From positions 47,493,022 through 47,557,021 of the forward strand of contig OZ018408.1 of assembly GCA_963969595.1 (NCBI GenBank): 64,000 nt of DNA, written 5' to 3'. Each line of letters opens with the position of its first letter. Position 1 is the first letter of the stretch. Origin of the DNA: Neckera pumila (Eukaryota > Streptophyta > Bryopsida > Hypnales > Neckeraceae). The position numbers and the translations under genes were made by a program. A model generated the notes under the pieces. The model ran no database searches and was not told the origin of the DNA. It saw only the letters and a list, made by a program, of their open reading frames with translations. Below are positions 11,350-24,212 of this stretch, piece by piece.

Positions 11350-13343
11350 ACGTGACCTTCCCGAACTTCTTTATGTCATTGTGACATTAACTTGAAGGTC
11401 CATGCAGTGCTCGTTTTGGGAGCTTTGAGTTGCATTTCACAATCTTGCTCGGAGAAGAGTTGTTTCTTTATTTGAATGAAATTGGTTTAAATAGCTTTTT
11501 CCTTACCATACTGCGGGATTTGTGTGAGCCACACAATGTACCAATTACCCCACAATAAGCTAGTGTCGTGGATTTTTCTCCTCACATTATGATGCGTTGA
11601 CGGTGTGAACTTCTTTAGTGCGTTGCAAATGACTGAAACACTTGATTACTGCATGTCTCCATTTCGTTCCTTCAGTAGATCATATTCTGTTAATCGCTTT
11701 TGATTAAGTGCGACGTTTGTATTTTGTAAGCTAGTTGTCCCTCGGTTTAAGTGTACATACAAGTACATTAGAACAACAGTATATGTCATTTTGAGGTTGC
11801 TAAATTTACGTTATATAACTTGTCACAGCCAGTTCTTAGCATCTTCAGCCCTTTGACCAACCCAGCTACCCTACCTGGAGGTTGCAGGGTGGCAAGGGGT
11901 GCGGATAAGAACATCGCCATCCGGCCTTGCCAATGGCCTCAGCAATGCTACTGCTTGTGCATAGCTAAATGGCTCTACGCTAGCACCTTTTCAAGTTACA
12001 AGTTGTGCCATTCTTCCTATCACTCCTGCATTTGTTTGGTGATAGAGGGCCTGTGTGTATTGGGCAGTTTTATACTCATAGTCTCACACTAACTTGGTCA
12101 ATTTTGACTATGGTCTTAATGGAAGATGTGTAGGGTAGTGAAGGTGTGAAAAGAAGGGGAAGAGCTTTAGTGAGGACTTTAAAGGGTAGTTGGTGGAGAG
12201 CATTGGGTCTTCTTAAAGTCATGGTCAAATAGAATGCAACTGGTGGTAATGTTTCAATCCTCACTTTAGCAACTTGGGGCCATGACTCTTTGCCTTGCAG
12301 CCAACCATTCAAAGAGTCTTAACAAGATGCCATGGTGTAACATAGGAGTGGTTTAGGAAGGAAATGATGGCTCGTCTTTGTTGTGATAAAGTAGAGATAT
12401 CTATAATGCACAACCTTTGTAACAATACAATAGGGTGTTCTATAATGGACCACAATGGATTCTATTGTTAATTGAAAAGATTTGATTTGCTCACATTTGA
12501 TTGGTTCATACCTAATTAGGAATATATTCCAAAGCTAATTGTTTTAGGTAAACCTATGAAATAGGGATTGATCTAAATGAAAATCCTCCATTTATATTGA
12601 ATAAAATTATATTCATTCTTTGAGGAAAAAAATTCTTTCTTTTTGTATCTTTCTTCATCCTTATTTTTGGCACACATTGAACTCAATTCTCAACAAATTT
12701 CCCATATCTTATATGCTGAAATGCTTAATTTATCCATTAATTGCAAACTTGGTGAGAAAGTAGTGTATGTTTGATTTTGCTCATTTTTTAGCCATTTTGG
12801 ATAGAATCAATAGTTGATATAGACTATCGATTCTATGGGCTATGATTGGCCAAGTATGTCGATTTAGTGACTGTATTCCTAATAGCAGAATCAAACATTA
12901 AGAATTTTAACGCCAAAGAAGCTGCAGGGTGTGTCAATTCAATTATATGATTTGGCTAGCTAGCTCGCCCTACGAACTTGCCAACACCTCACTATAGGAT
13001 GGAATATGCCTCATCTCCAAGCATTCTATTGGCCAACATTGGGATCCAAGTCTATGGGTGCCATAGAAGTGCACTAACACTTATAACATTGGGATAAATA
13101 TTTGTAAAAAAAACAAAATTTTAAATTAGTACATCAATACTTTGTACCAATATTTAATACATACTCTAGCTTTGTCTTGGTTATTTTAGTTTCCATTTAT
13201 TTGACTAAGGTTTTAAAGGAGATTACATATAGCTTGAAATATAAGGGACTCGATTGTGTTTCATCTATATGTCTCTATAACCAATAGCAATTTTAGGAAT
13301 TTGTAGTGCCTCATTTTAAGACTTTATTTTGTTGTATCTAAAC
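11350..13343. other. Non-coding AT-rich stretch after NMNAT
   Basis: This holds the 3' flank of the NMNAT gene and then AT-rich sequence. A short frame at 11820-12092 has no recognisable features. I see no RNA gene or clear element here. Confidence 0.5.
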
Positions 13344-13346
13344 AAT

Positions 13347-13552
13347 CACTAGAAGAAATCCATATTTAATGTGATGAGCTTGATTTTTCTTGACGGATTT
13401 TTCTACACATCTACAATAGACAAAACCATGTTTTTATGTCAATTATAACATCCACTGTAACATTAAAACATGGTTTTGTCTACTGTAAATGTCTAGAAAA
13501 ATCCGTCAAGAAAGATCAAGCTTGTTACATTAAACACGGGTTTCTTCTAGTG
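13347..13552. mobile_element. CACTA-like MITE, ~206 bp, AAT target-site duplication
   Basis: A near-complete palindrome. The left end is CACTAGAAGAAAtcc and the right end is gggTTTCTTCTAGTG. The arms pair along most of their length (agcttgatytttcttgacggatttttcta, then gacaaaaccatg). The flanks carry the same three bases, AAT, at 13344-13346 and 13553-13555. Termini beginning CACTA with a 3-bp duplication are the hallmark of the CACTA (En/Spm) superfamily. There is no coding capacity, so it is non-autonomous. Confidence 0.85.
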
Positions 13553-13824
13553 AATGCATTCTTTGGTGAGTTGGAATCCTCTTTTATTTGTCTTTCAACA
13601 AGAAATTTGAATAGTTGATTAGTTTGATCACTATTCTAAATTATAAAAGGGATAACTTTAAGCACCCCTACATAGTCCCATGTTTTGAAGTACTATCTTG
13701 TCCGTGAATGAATAATTATTTAGCCTCTATTATATTGTGGTGTTTTGAAGTCCAAAGATTACTTCCAAATATTCATACCAAAAACAACTGAAGGCTAAAA
13801 TCTTCATTTCTATTTATTCACTAA

Positions 13825-14293
13825 GAGCATCATCAATATGGGGACATCATAGCGGACCATTAACTGGGACTATGCAACTCCAAACGTGCCAGCTGCAAGC
13901 TACATCCGCCTAATACTCATATATTGCTCCAAGTCCTAAAGTTGTGTGGTAGATGTTTAGATAGCCATGTGGTCCATGTTTGGATTGTGGCAACTTAGAA
14001 TCTTCAAATACATCACAGAATTCTTTCTTCTCAAGATTTCTTTCCTCTCACAAAGCACTAAGAGGAAGTTGTGGGAAGTTGTTTGACTAGAGCCTACAAT
14101 AGAAATCCGATGGCCGATTGGAAAAGCAAGAAATCTGCCATACGTGGCCATGGTTTTGGCATGGCCTTGTCTGGGTTTAAGCAGCCTTGTGCTTGTTGGA
14201 GCAGCCAAAATCACCGCAACCACTCCACATATTTGCTGCCAACAACAACAATACAATTGTTGCTCCACACCCCATGTCATATTGATGATGCTC
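13825..14293. mobile_element. Tourist-like (PIF/Harbinger) MITE, ~469 bp, TAA duplication
   Basis: The ends GAGCATCATCAATATG and its complement CATATTGATGATGCTC are perfectly inverted, and both are flanked by TAA (13822-13824 and 14294-14296). A GAGCATC-type terminus with a TAA/TTA duplication is typical of PIF/Harbinger MITEs. The frames inside are not genes. Confidence 0.85.
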
Positions 14294-14296
14294 TAA

Positions 14297-15611
14297 CAAA
14301 ATGGTACGGTCAAAGTGCCTAAATTTCTAAAGTAGTTTTCTCTAGCCCTTCCTAAAGGTGAAATTTTGTCTTTCAACATTATTAGGAAAAAACACATATG
14401 TCCAAAACTTATGCAATATAGACAATACATTGGAAAATGGGCTGAGAACGTATGTTAATAAAATTAACCAAGTTTACTTCATTTTCATCAATCAAAAAAT
14501 TAGAAAGTGAAAGGTGTTATAAAATAAAAGAGAAGCCTATACCACTAATAAATATTACAAGAAATTGAGAACTATTAATCCCAATAGTGAAAGTGTTCTT
14601 ATAAACTATAAATATATTTTGACTTTATTTTTAGAAGGAAATTTTTTAAATGAAATTCAAAAAATCAATATATATGTGTTTTTCTTACCTGGCTCCATTG
14701 TCTACAAAATAAATTTCCTCATAACTTTCACCTCATTATTTGGACTTGAATAATTCAAATTTTTTTGAGTATGTATCAATCTTTATAATTAAATAAAATT
14801 AATTTAATATTTTTTATAATATATTATTAGCTACTTGATTTGACATTGGAATTTTTAAAAACTTATAACTATTGCAATATACATTGGAATGAAGTGAAAA
14901 TAAGCTTTACATGTAGATTTGTGTAATAAACGTCCATTTTAAAAATCTCATGCCAAGCTCCAAATTATAAAGTCAATAGACTCTACCGGAGTTCTTAAAA
15001 AATTCAAAGTAGGTTCTTTAGTCTTTTAGGATTAACTTGTAAACTACTCTTATATCATTTTTTGGCTATTGTATAGACTTGTCATAGATTACGTGATATA
15101 ATTTGCACACAATATTTATTTGCACAATGTTGTTGGGAATAGAAGTTTTATGCTAGAGAGTATCTAGTTGATTCAAATTTGGTACTAAAGAGCTTGGAAT
15201 GAAGTTTCAAGTGTCATTTAGGATGATGACACTTAGAAGTGTCTTTTGGCACTTCATCCAAGCTCTCAAAGTCATTAAGATAAGAACCCCATTCCTAATG
15301 GAGGTGTAGTTTTGAAACTGAGCCTTCAGAGGAAAAATGTTATAGCTGCTCTTGCGTTTCCTTTTTAGCAGATTAGGGTGTGTGTTTATAATGCTCATGC
15401 ATGGCTTCAATATAGTTTAGGTAGAGTTTTTATACCTTTGAGTATTCTTTGACACTTTCTATTGAATAAACAAGGCTTTTGTGGCCATCTTTTTAAAGGA
15501 TCTTTTGTCTACTTGATGTTACATTTGTCTTTTGCTTTGGTGGATGTATAAATATGTATGCATATTATTCCTTGTGGTGCCTCTCAGTCATGGTTTCATA
15601 GAATAGTCAAG
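14297..15611. other. AT-rich non-coding stretch
   Basis: Strongly AT-rich with poly-A and poly-T runs. I find no credible gene, RNA or structured element. Confidence 0.5.
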
Positions 15612-18600
15612 TTAACCTCTAAAGGACCAAATTGCATTTTTTAGCAACATAGCAATTTTGGAATCTCAATACAAATGAAATTTTTATTTTTATTTTTCTA
15701 AATTTTCACACAACATGTGTATAGTGGGGTACCAATCAAAATGGCATTTTCAAATTTGCAGTGAAAGAAATTTTACTCTTGCCAACTTTGACAGCCTCAC
15801 AAGAGTTGAAAAATTGATTATTTATCATGAAATTTTTATCACAACATCATCTTTATGTTAATAACACCAAATTCCAAGGCCAAAAGATGCACCAAAAAAA
15901 AGATATTCAAAATCTACCAACATGTGTAGTTGTGAAAAAAATTTCACTGCTGCCAACTTTGACAACCTCCCAAAGATTGAAAAAATAATTTTTACTGTAA
16001 ACTCTTTTGAAAGATATCACCTCTATGTTGATAACATGTGTGCCAAATCTCAAGTTCTAAAGATTTATACAAAAAAAGATATTCAAAATTTACCAATATG
16101 TATAGTTGTGAGAAACAATTTCAATATTGCCAATTTTTGACACCCTTTCAAGGGCTGAAAAATTGCTTATTTATAATGATTTTTTTTGCAATATCATCTC
16201 TATATTGATAACATGTTTTACAAACTTCAAATTCAAAAGATTCACACAAAAAAAGATATTCTATTTCTACCAAAATGTATAGTTGTGAGAATGATTTTTT
16301 CAGCCATTGGATTTACGGGTAAAATTTCACATGGATGTAAAAAATCACTCACAACTACACATGTTGGTAGAATTGAAATATCTTTTTTTGTATGAATCTT
16401 TTGAACTTGAAATTTGACACACATATTATCAACACAGAGATGATTTCATTACAGAAAAATTTCATGGTAAAATGTTTTTTTCTTAGCCCTTGGGTTAGTA
16501 TCAAATTTGGCAAAAGTGAAATTTTTCTCACAACTAAACATGTTGGTAGATTTCAAATATCGTTTTGTATGTGAATCTTTTGACCTTGAAATTTGGCACA
16601 TGTTATCAACATAGATATAATCTTGCACAAAAAATATTCATGAAAAGTAAGCAATTTTTCAGTCCTTGAGAGGGTGTCGCAGTTGGCAGTAGTGAAATTG
16701 TTCCTCACAACTATACATTTTGGTATATTTATACTTCCTTTTTTTATATAGATCTTTTTAATTTGAAATTTGTCACACATGTTACCAACATAGAGACAAT
16801 TTCTTTAAAAAAAATTTATGGTTAAAAAAAAATATCAGCCCTTGGGAGGTTGTCAAAGTTGGCAGTAGTGAAAATTTTCTCACAACTATACATATTGGTA
16901 GTTTTCATATATCTTTTTTTGTGTGAATCTCTTGACCTTGAAATTAGGTATGCATGTTATTAACATAGTGATAATCTTGTGAAAAAAATTTCATGATAAA
17001 AAACCAGTTTTTCAACCCTCAGGAGGGTGTCAAAGTTGGCAACAATGGAAGTTCTTTCCATGGGAATGCAAAAACGCCATTTTGATTGGTACCCTACTAT
17101 ACAAGGTTTTCTTTAAGGCCCAACAATTTTCATAACTTTTGACTATATGGTTAAAAAGTTATAATTGTATGATGTGTGGATTTTTTTCTAGACCAAGCAG
17201 TTATGAATCACTTTTTTCAAAACGTATTTCTATGCCATTGGTGCAAAGGCCATCTATTTATGTGCATTGTGGCAAGCTTCAGTTTACATTAGGAAAAAAT
17301 TGAATCCCAAAAGTAGACGGGAGTTTTCTTACCAATTTTTGTACTAATTGCATGAATATGAGAATGACCACATCTTCATTACAACCACCACTTGGCATGT
17401 GCTCCATCCTCTATGAAGAAGCCATCATGAGATTTGTGATATCTTTGGAATGGATTGGGTAATGATGACAAATTTTTGAGTTCATCATGCAATTCTTGGA
17501 CAATTAGTGAATTCAGAAGGCTTCTCCCACTCACTAATTTATGAGATCATGGAAATGGGTTGGGTAATGATGATAAATTTTTGAATTTATCATAGAATTC
17601 TTGGCCTAATTAGTGACTTGAAGAGGCTTTTCCCACCCAAATATTTGCATTAGGAAGCAGCCTCTTTTGGGGTTCAATTTTTTCCTAATGGGCCATATTG
17701 GATTTAATTAAAGTATATGGACCACAAAGCCATTGTATGAATTAATCCCATAAGTAATTATAAATTAAACCCTTCAAGAGTTTAACCTCTAAATGTCTAA
17801 TCAACCACTTTTAAGTTGCCATCCCTCTTTTACATGTTGCAAAACTATTATTTTCAATTAATTTGATTTGTCTTCATGAAGTTTGTTGGGTTGTCTTTCT
17901 ATAGGGAATGAACTCATTTGGTTTGGACAAAAAAATTGTGATTTTTCAAATTTACACTTCAAATTGAAAAAGCTATGTTGTGTCTTGTCTTGGGAGAGAG
18001 GCCAAGTTAATGAGAGGCCATCACTAGATAGAGTTTTTTTCTATCGATAATGCAAGTGGGCAAGGATTGGTTGGTGGGAGCAAATAGTTAATCCCTAAAG
18101 GTTTTTGACTATGTTTTCACCAAAATTGCTCCAAAAATGTCATTTTAGTACAAGTACCAAATTTAAAAAAAAAAAATTTTGGACATATATAACCATAGGA
18201 TCTTGTAGTGCACTAGTTTGAAAAGATGTGGAAAAAATTTCAGAATTTTCCACCAAGTAGATTGCAAAATAATAGCATTTGAATTGACAAAAATGTTTTT
18301 TTGTCCCTGCAAAAAAACAGGGCAGATACACTTCACAAGGTCACATTTATATGACATTAGGAAAAATTTCAGCCCTCCAGAAGGCCGCTAAGGAATTGAT
18401 TTACAAGACCCCTTTGGTGCAATTTCAGAAAGATTAAAAAAATATGAAAAAAAGTTAAAAAAAAGTTAAAAAAAGTTAAAAAAATATAAATTTGACATGG
18501 CACTACTAGTGCCACATCAGCCTCCAAATTTAAAATATTAAAAAATAATTTTTTATTTTGGTTACTTTCCATAATTGCACTGGGTGGGTGCCAAACTCGC

Positions 18601-19297
18601 GGTTTTCTAGAGGGCTGAAATTTTTCCTAATGAAGAAATGTCCAAAATGGTGGTAACTCTTTGAACTCATTCTGCAAAGCAAGTTGGCTACATGCTTGAA
18701 AATTTTCAAATTATTTGGAATTATACAACTTATAGGAAAAAAATAGTAAGTAGAAATAAGTAGAGAATGATTCAAAACACTAAATTGTTAAGAACTCAAT
18801 GATAGAATTATAAAATGCCAATCCAATGGTTGTAATGTTGTAATAAACAACATACATCCTGTGCTTTTATTTTTATTTTTGAAAAACATTAAAAATTGAG
18901 TTAAATAAAGAATTCCAAGTTTATTTTAGAATATGGAATCCATAATTGCCCGCAAAACTAGAGCATCTCATAATTTTCATTTCATAAATCAAAATGGAAT
19001 GATTCAAAGCTTTTTGTGTATACGTAAATATAGAAGACCAATTCAAATTTTTATTTTCTTAAAAAGTGATTTTTCAGAAATTTTTTGAACTGCCCGTCGA
19101 ACGTTGAAAATGACATATCATCCAATAACTTTTTAAACATATAGTCAAAAGTTTTGAAAATTTTTGGGCCTTAAAGCTACTCTTCGGGCACATATTGTGT
19201 AAAAATTTCAAGAAAAAAAATAAAATTTCCGTTTGTAGTGAGTTGCCCAAAATCCCTATGTTGCCAAAAAAATGTCATTTGGTCCTTTAGGGGTTAA
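15612..19297. mobile_element. Long foldback element with TTAACC-CTAAAGGACC ends (nested)
   Basis: The left end ttaacctctaaaggacc (15612) pairs with the right end ggtcctttaggggttaa (19281-19297). About 100 bases inside each end also match in inverted orientation: the aatttcatttgta / cacatgttgtgtgaaaattt blocks on the left match 19195-19280 on the right. The pairing resumes further in, with ctttaaggccc..cttttgactatatg near 17115 matching 19085-19175. The left arm is interrupted by the inverted repeat array at 15720-17101. A second left-type end, ttaatccctaaagg, at 18088 suggests a nested 1.2 kb relative ending at the same right terminus. No target duplication was found. Confidence 0.6.
15720..17101. 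repeat. Inverted array of ~170 bp satellite-like units
   Basis: Units containing aaagatattca..tctaccaa.atgt.tagttgtgaaa..tttca, then gccaactttgacaacctc, repeat about every 170-180 bases in one orientation from ~15760 to ~16310. They then run in the opposite orientation to ~17060. The outer ends match as tagtggggtaccaatcaa (15722 on) and its complement ending near 17101. It is a palindromic array inserted in the larger foldback element. Confidence 0.8.
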
Positions 19298-19413
19298 TGG
19301 GTATGGTCAAGTGGAATTCTTGTTTTCTTGCTACACCATAATGATTATACGACTTTGTTATAAACTTTTTATTGCTTAAGTCCTTGTAAAAATTGGCATA
19401 TATATTTTAACTA

Positions 19414-20644
19414 TTAACCCCTAAAGTTCCAAAGTCCTCATAAAGGACTCTTGGAGTTTTGAATAGGCTTGTGTGATCTCAATTTTTGGCATGTTTTTTT
19501 GAAAATTTTTTTGAAGATAGGAAGTTAGATTATCTTTCCGGGAATATAATTTCTGTTCCATTTTGTGCATTGAAGCAAATGTTATGCCACCCTAAATCCA
19601 AAAAACAACTCAAGGGGTAGCCCAAAAAAATCACAAAAAATTGAATTTTTTTATTTTTCACATTTTTTGCAAAGATCATATCGTTGAAAAGCTTTGAATC
19701 ATTCTATTTGAACTAGTGATGAGAAAGTTATGGACAATCTTGTTTTTTGAGAATCTAAATACCTTCTTGAAAAAATAACTTATAGAGTTCATTTTTGAAT
19801 GTGCTTTTTACAATTTTTCAAAAGAAATTCTTAGCCAAGGTTAAGTTTGCTTGCTAGAACAATCTCACTATTGGAATTATTGTGTTTCAATCCCATCTTA
19901 GAGCTATTAATGGTTTAGTTTTTCCTTCAATCTTGAACCTACTTCTACTGAACAATTTTTAACGAGTGACAACTAAAATCTTTTTGTTGATTTTTTTTCC
20001 TTAGATTCTCAACTCAATTTTTCAACATAAAATATTAAAAAATTAAAACCAATAGTGTAAAATTTTAAGTTTAGAAGATTTAAAGCCAAAAAATCTAATC
20101 AAGTAAGGTGTAAAGAATCTTGTTTTTTCAAATGCAAATATCTTGCAATCAATGTGGTCAAAGTTTCTAAAATTTCTTCTACACATTCTTATATTATCTA
20201 GTGCAAGATTCTATAGTTAGATATGCAAATTTTTATTTTTATTTTTAAATTTTTTCTCTTTGCAATAGGAATGACAATTTTGAGTGTTTTTTGATGGAAG
20301 AAACTAAGAAAGGACTTGGATTTAGGGACTAATGATTGTATTTGATCAAATAAGGCAAACTTTCTTTTGGAATCTTTTTGAGATGTAGCCTTTAGAGTTA
20401 TTTTGTTGGAGAAAGAAAATATTTTTTAATTCCAAAATCTAAATTTTTATTGTAAATTCTCAACATCCATTCGGTCAAATACTTTGAAAATTGAAGGGTA
20501 GATTGAATTGACAATAGATATTGAACAAAATACAATGATCATTTTGTTGTGAATAATTCTAAAAAAAAATTATACATGGATTTGAAGAAATGCCAATATA
20601 GAGGAAATTTGCAAGGAGGACTCCTGTGGGCCTTTAGTGGTTAA
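19414..20644. mobile_element. Second foldback element of the TTAACCCCTAAAG family
   Basis: The left end ttaacccctaaagttcc (19414) and the right end gggcctttagtggttaa (20628-20644) match the family termini. The interior shares blocks with the copy at 47150-48054, in inverted orientation (agctttgaatcatt, agttatggacaatcttgttttttg). AT-rich, no coding capacity. Confidence 0.6.
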
Positions 20645-20706
20645 GATGCAATGTACTTTCCTTAATATGCATCACATTGGATTAGGGATGAATATTTTAT
20701 GACTTT

Positions 20707-20970
20707 ATCTACACAAAATAGTGAAATTAGGTTGCCCCACACTAATTTCTTGACAGTCCACGCTATAGAAATACTCACTACTTTGTAACAATAATGATGC
20801 ATTCAATTCAGAGACATGCGTATGGCATAGATTTGAGCACCAGTTCAAAGCTTGGTTTACAGAGTGGCATGCGCCTCCATGTGGAACAAGCATTGATCCA
20901 TGAGGTAATTTTCTCAGGTAAGGCAACCTAATTGACAAGGCAACCTAATTTTACTATTTTGTATAGACAA
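20707..20970. mobile_element. Small inverted-repeat element, ~264 bp
   Basis: tctacacaaaatagtgaaattaggttgcc at the left pairs with ggcaacctaattttactattttgtataga at the right, about 30 bases with four mismatches. The right terminus carries an extra partial copy of aggcaacctaattgacaa. No duplication was resolved. Confidence 0.7.
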
Positions 20971-21213
20971 CTCAATTGAATTTCTTCTTTGTATATTTAT
21001 AATTTTCATTTTGGTGTAAATATACCGTAAGTACCCAATAAATCATTTTTACGATTGAAAAAGAGAAGCAAAGTGCTCTTGCATTTCTACACAATACACA
21101 TTTTCATTCATCCCTATTTTCCTCAATTTTTGGGATATTTATTTTTAATATGTACACAACATCCATCCCCCATATTCTTTGAAATATTCAAACAATAGCA
21201 TGTTGGTTGGAAG

Positions 21214-22055
21214 TACAATGGGTGACAAAGTATCATCGCCCCCTTTTGTTCCCACACAAATGCCCCCATTTTCAAACACTATTTTTTACAATTTTTGTGT
21301 AATCCTTGGATCATTGCAATTTATTTAGTCCCAATCATGCATACCAAATTTCAACTTCAAAAATGCAAAACTCCATTTTTGGTGAATTTTTAAAGTCAAT
21401 TTTCATGGTTTTACATAATATTTTATTGAAAACAAATAATGATAAAATTTTTTTATCCAATTGCCAAAATATGTAGGGAATATCCAAAAGCACATCTTAT
21501 CTTCAACAAACATTTCCAAAAAAAATTCACAGCTCCTTCTATAAAAATTCAACATTGGGGTGACAATGTCCTAATTTTGGAAAATAGATATACTTTTATT
21601 GTAATTAGATTTTAAACATCACATTGTATCTAATTCTGTACATTTGAGCATAATGGTACAATTGCCTTGCCAAAATCTAATTATAAGAAAAATATATCTA
21701 TTTTCCAATATTAGGACATTGTCCCCCCAATATTGAATTTTTTAAAGAGGGAGCTGTGTATTTTTTTTGAAAATTCTTTTTGAAGATAAGATGTGAGTAT
21801 GTATATTCCCTACATATCTTGGCAGTTGAATTTAATATTTTCATCATTAATTGTTTTCAATAAAAGACTATGTAAAACTATGAAAATTGACTTTAAGAAT
21901 TCACCAAAAATAGAATTTTGCTTTTTTGATGTTGAAATTTGGTATGCATAATTGGGACTAAGTAGGAATGCAATGATCCAAAAATTACATAGAAATTGTA
22001 AAAAATAGTATTTGAAAATGGGGGCATTTGATGATACTTTTGTCCTCCCATTATA
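21214..22055. mobile_element. Large palindromic foldback element, ~840 bp
   Basis: The arms pair almost end to end around a centre near 21640. Matching blocks include gtatcatc / gatgatac near the ends, atgcccccattttcaaa, catgcataccaaatttcaac, ttggtgaatt.ttaaagtcaa and aatattggggtgacaatgtcc. It has no coding capacity, and a transcript through it would fold into a long hairpin. Confidence 0.8.
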
Positions 22056-22281
22056 TAGTGTGTCATATTAAAAAAGCATGAATGTTGTAGTTCAAAAACT
22101 AGCCTCTGGAAATGTTAGTTACAAATTAGATTTTTAAAGTTTTTTAGAAAAATGTTATTCTTAGGATTTTGGAGCTAAAGATCCATTTCAACAAATTTTC
22201 TTAACTAGTCAATGTATATGATGTTCTTGATTAAAGTAGGAATTTCAAATTCTAAGTTTCAAATTATATTTATATATACTA

Positions 22282-22700
22282 GGGATAGCTTTAGTTATTT
22301 AAATGTATTTCAAAATTCAAAAATCTAAAACTTTCTAAAAAATCCATACCATTATTATCTTTTTGAAAGTGTTGTTTACAATAGTGGGCATCAAGGTTGA
22401 GAATTGGAAGGAGAAGATGCAAGTAATGTTATCACACTTGGCATATCAAGAGAGACAGCCAAAAAAGGAACTTTGACTCTTCCTTGTTGTCAACGAGAAA
22501 ACTAAGAGGGAGTTGCAAGTAAAGAACACTGAAATGAGATTATCGAATCCTAAAGCTTTACAAGAATATAGCCCCTCTTCTTGCATTTTGAAAAAACCAC
22601 AGGTGCACTATTTGTGATGAATTGGGTGGTTAGCAATTTAGCATCAAGTGTAGGGAAAACAAGAAGTTGGAAAATTGATCTAGTACGCATTTAAATAATG
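22282..22700 (+). other. Remnant of a third TIR-NB-ARC gene's 3' flank
   Basis: From ctagggatagctttagtt onward this matches, with many substitutions, the sequence after the stop codon of the resistance genes at 30520 and 59880. Shared blocks are ataccattattat, gtgttgtttayaatag, gcatcaaggttgagaa, atatcaagagaga and gggagttgcaag. No coding part is left. It suggests an earlier gene copy stood directly upstream and was deleted. Confidence 0.6.
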
Positions 22701-23299
22701 AATGAATCTTTACAAAAATTTCAAATCCAAAAATGAGATCACAATGAATATGGTAGAACCACCCATTTCCAACAAGGCATCAATACCCAACATGTAGGAT
22801 GCAACTATTTCCAACCAAGGCTGGGATAGGTTTCCAACCAAGGTTTGAAATGTGATTTTTTCTCTTTTGCAAGATTGGCACTATAAAGTCATGACACATA
22901 TCTTGATGCAATGAGCAAGAAAGAAGGAAGTAGTGAGCTGGAAAATAGAGTTATGGAATGATCAAAATGGAAGACTCTATATATTGAATATGGGTTTGAG
23001 GCCATCTTTTGACTTCCAAAATTCATAGTAATGTAAGGAAAAAAATCACAAAAAATTGGCAACGCCCATCATTTCTATCTTTCTATAGGACAATAAATTT
23101 ACATTGCGTTCTATTGCTCCAAAATATGCATGGAATCGCTTAAGTGGTCGACTATGGGTGGTTCTACTATAATATGTTTGTCCAAACACTTCAGCCACCG
23201 AAACAACAAAACTGCGTTCCCACTTGAAGGATTCGGACTCCGGAAATTCTTCCTGACGACTTGGTCAGTCAACGACCGACCTGCAACGAAAGCTTCGTG

Positions 23300-24212
23300 G
23301 TGGTGGTGGTGGTGCACTCGCTCGCGATTCTCCCATTTTCCCTTGCTGGGATGTTCACGTCTTCTTGCGCATATCCATTGCTCGTCGTGGCCTGTCGGCG
23401 CCGCTTGGAGTGACTCTTCAAGGTCGTCAGCAGGGAGTCGGAGTCGCAAGTGCCGTAGCGGACATCTCCCTCGACTCTCGACGGAGGGTGCGGGAGAAGT
23501 GGAGCAAGCTGGAGGATTGGCGGAGGAGGAGCTTTCTTTGAGAGTCGAGGGCTTTCGCAGAAACTCGCAGGGCAGCGCCGCCTTGGCAGTTGTGGAGAAG
23601 GAAATTGCTCCGACGATCCGCAGGCAGTCGGTGGGGAAGCCGCTTCTCTCGTGCGTGGAGCCTCCAAACCCTCGTCCACCACCACCGACTGAGTGTGTTC
23701 ATTCCGAGCGGCCAACGGCGTCCCGACTGCCGCTGAATGCTGACGAGGGCGTGGCTGCAGAAAGTACGTTGTTGGTGCGACGCTGTCGGTGGCGCTCACG
23801 GAGCCGCTGCACCAGGTTGAGACTGTTGTTCTTTTTATTTTCTGACTCAGTTTTTAAAAATCGAGAGCGTCGCTCTGCGTTTTGTTTTGCGGATTTCGTC
23901 TTCACGGTTCGGTTTTGGGTCGTTTTTGGGTGAGTTTTCTTTGGCTCTGGTTCTACCGACAATCATGATCTTCCAGAGCCTTCGCTCCTTGATTTTCTTG
24001 TGGATGATGTCGACATTGTTTCTGCTCTCTTATGTTTGATTGTGCTTGTTTGTTGATGTTATGTCGATGGTGAAGGGTACTCGAAGAGTTGTTGCTCGGA
24101 AGCCATCAGTACTGCTCCTGAACGCTGTTACCGGAAGTAGGAGTCTTGCTTCCGTGTTTGGGGCGATGCTTGGATTATCTCATAACTCACGCAAGACGTC
24201 TATTAACTCGTA
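23300..24212 (+). other. GC-rich block at the head of the duplicated segment
   Basis: Markedly richer in G+C than its surroundings. It holds open frames on both strands, the longest at 23130-23933 (+), plus a 50-codon frame at 24060-24212. The long frame is not kept in the second copy, where an extra base near 53031 shifts it, so I do not call a protein. It may be the promoter and leader exon of the downstream resistance gene. Confidence 0.4.

Noticed and set aside
23130..23933. 267-codon plus-strand frame in the GC-rich block of copy 1
   Set aside because: The frame is broken in the duplicated copy by a single-base difference, and the translation has no recognisable domain. It is treated as non-coding GC-rich sequence.
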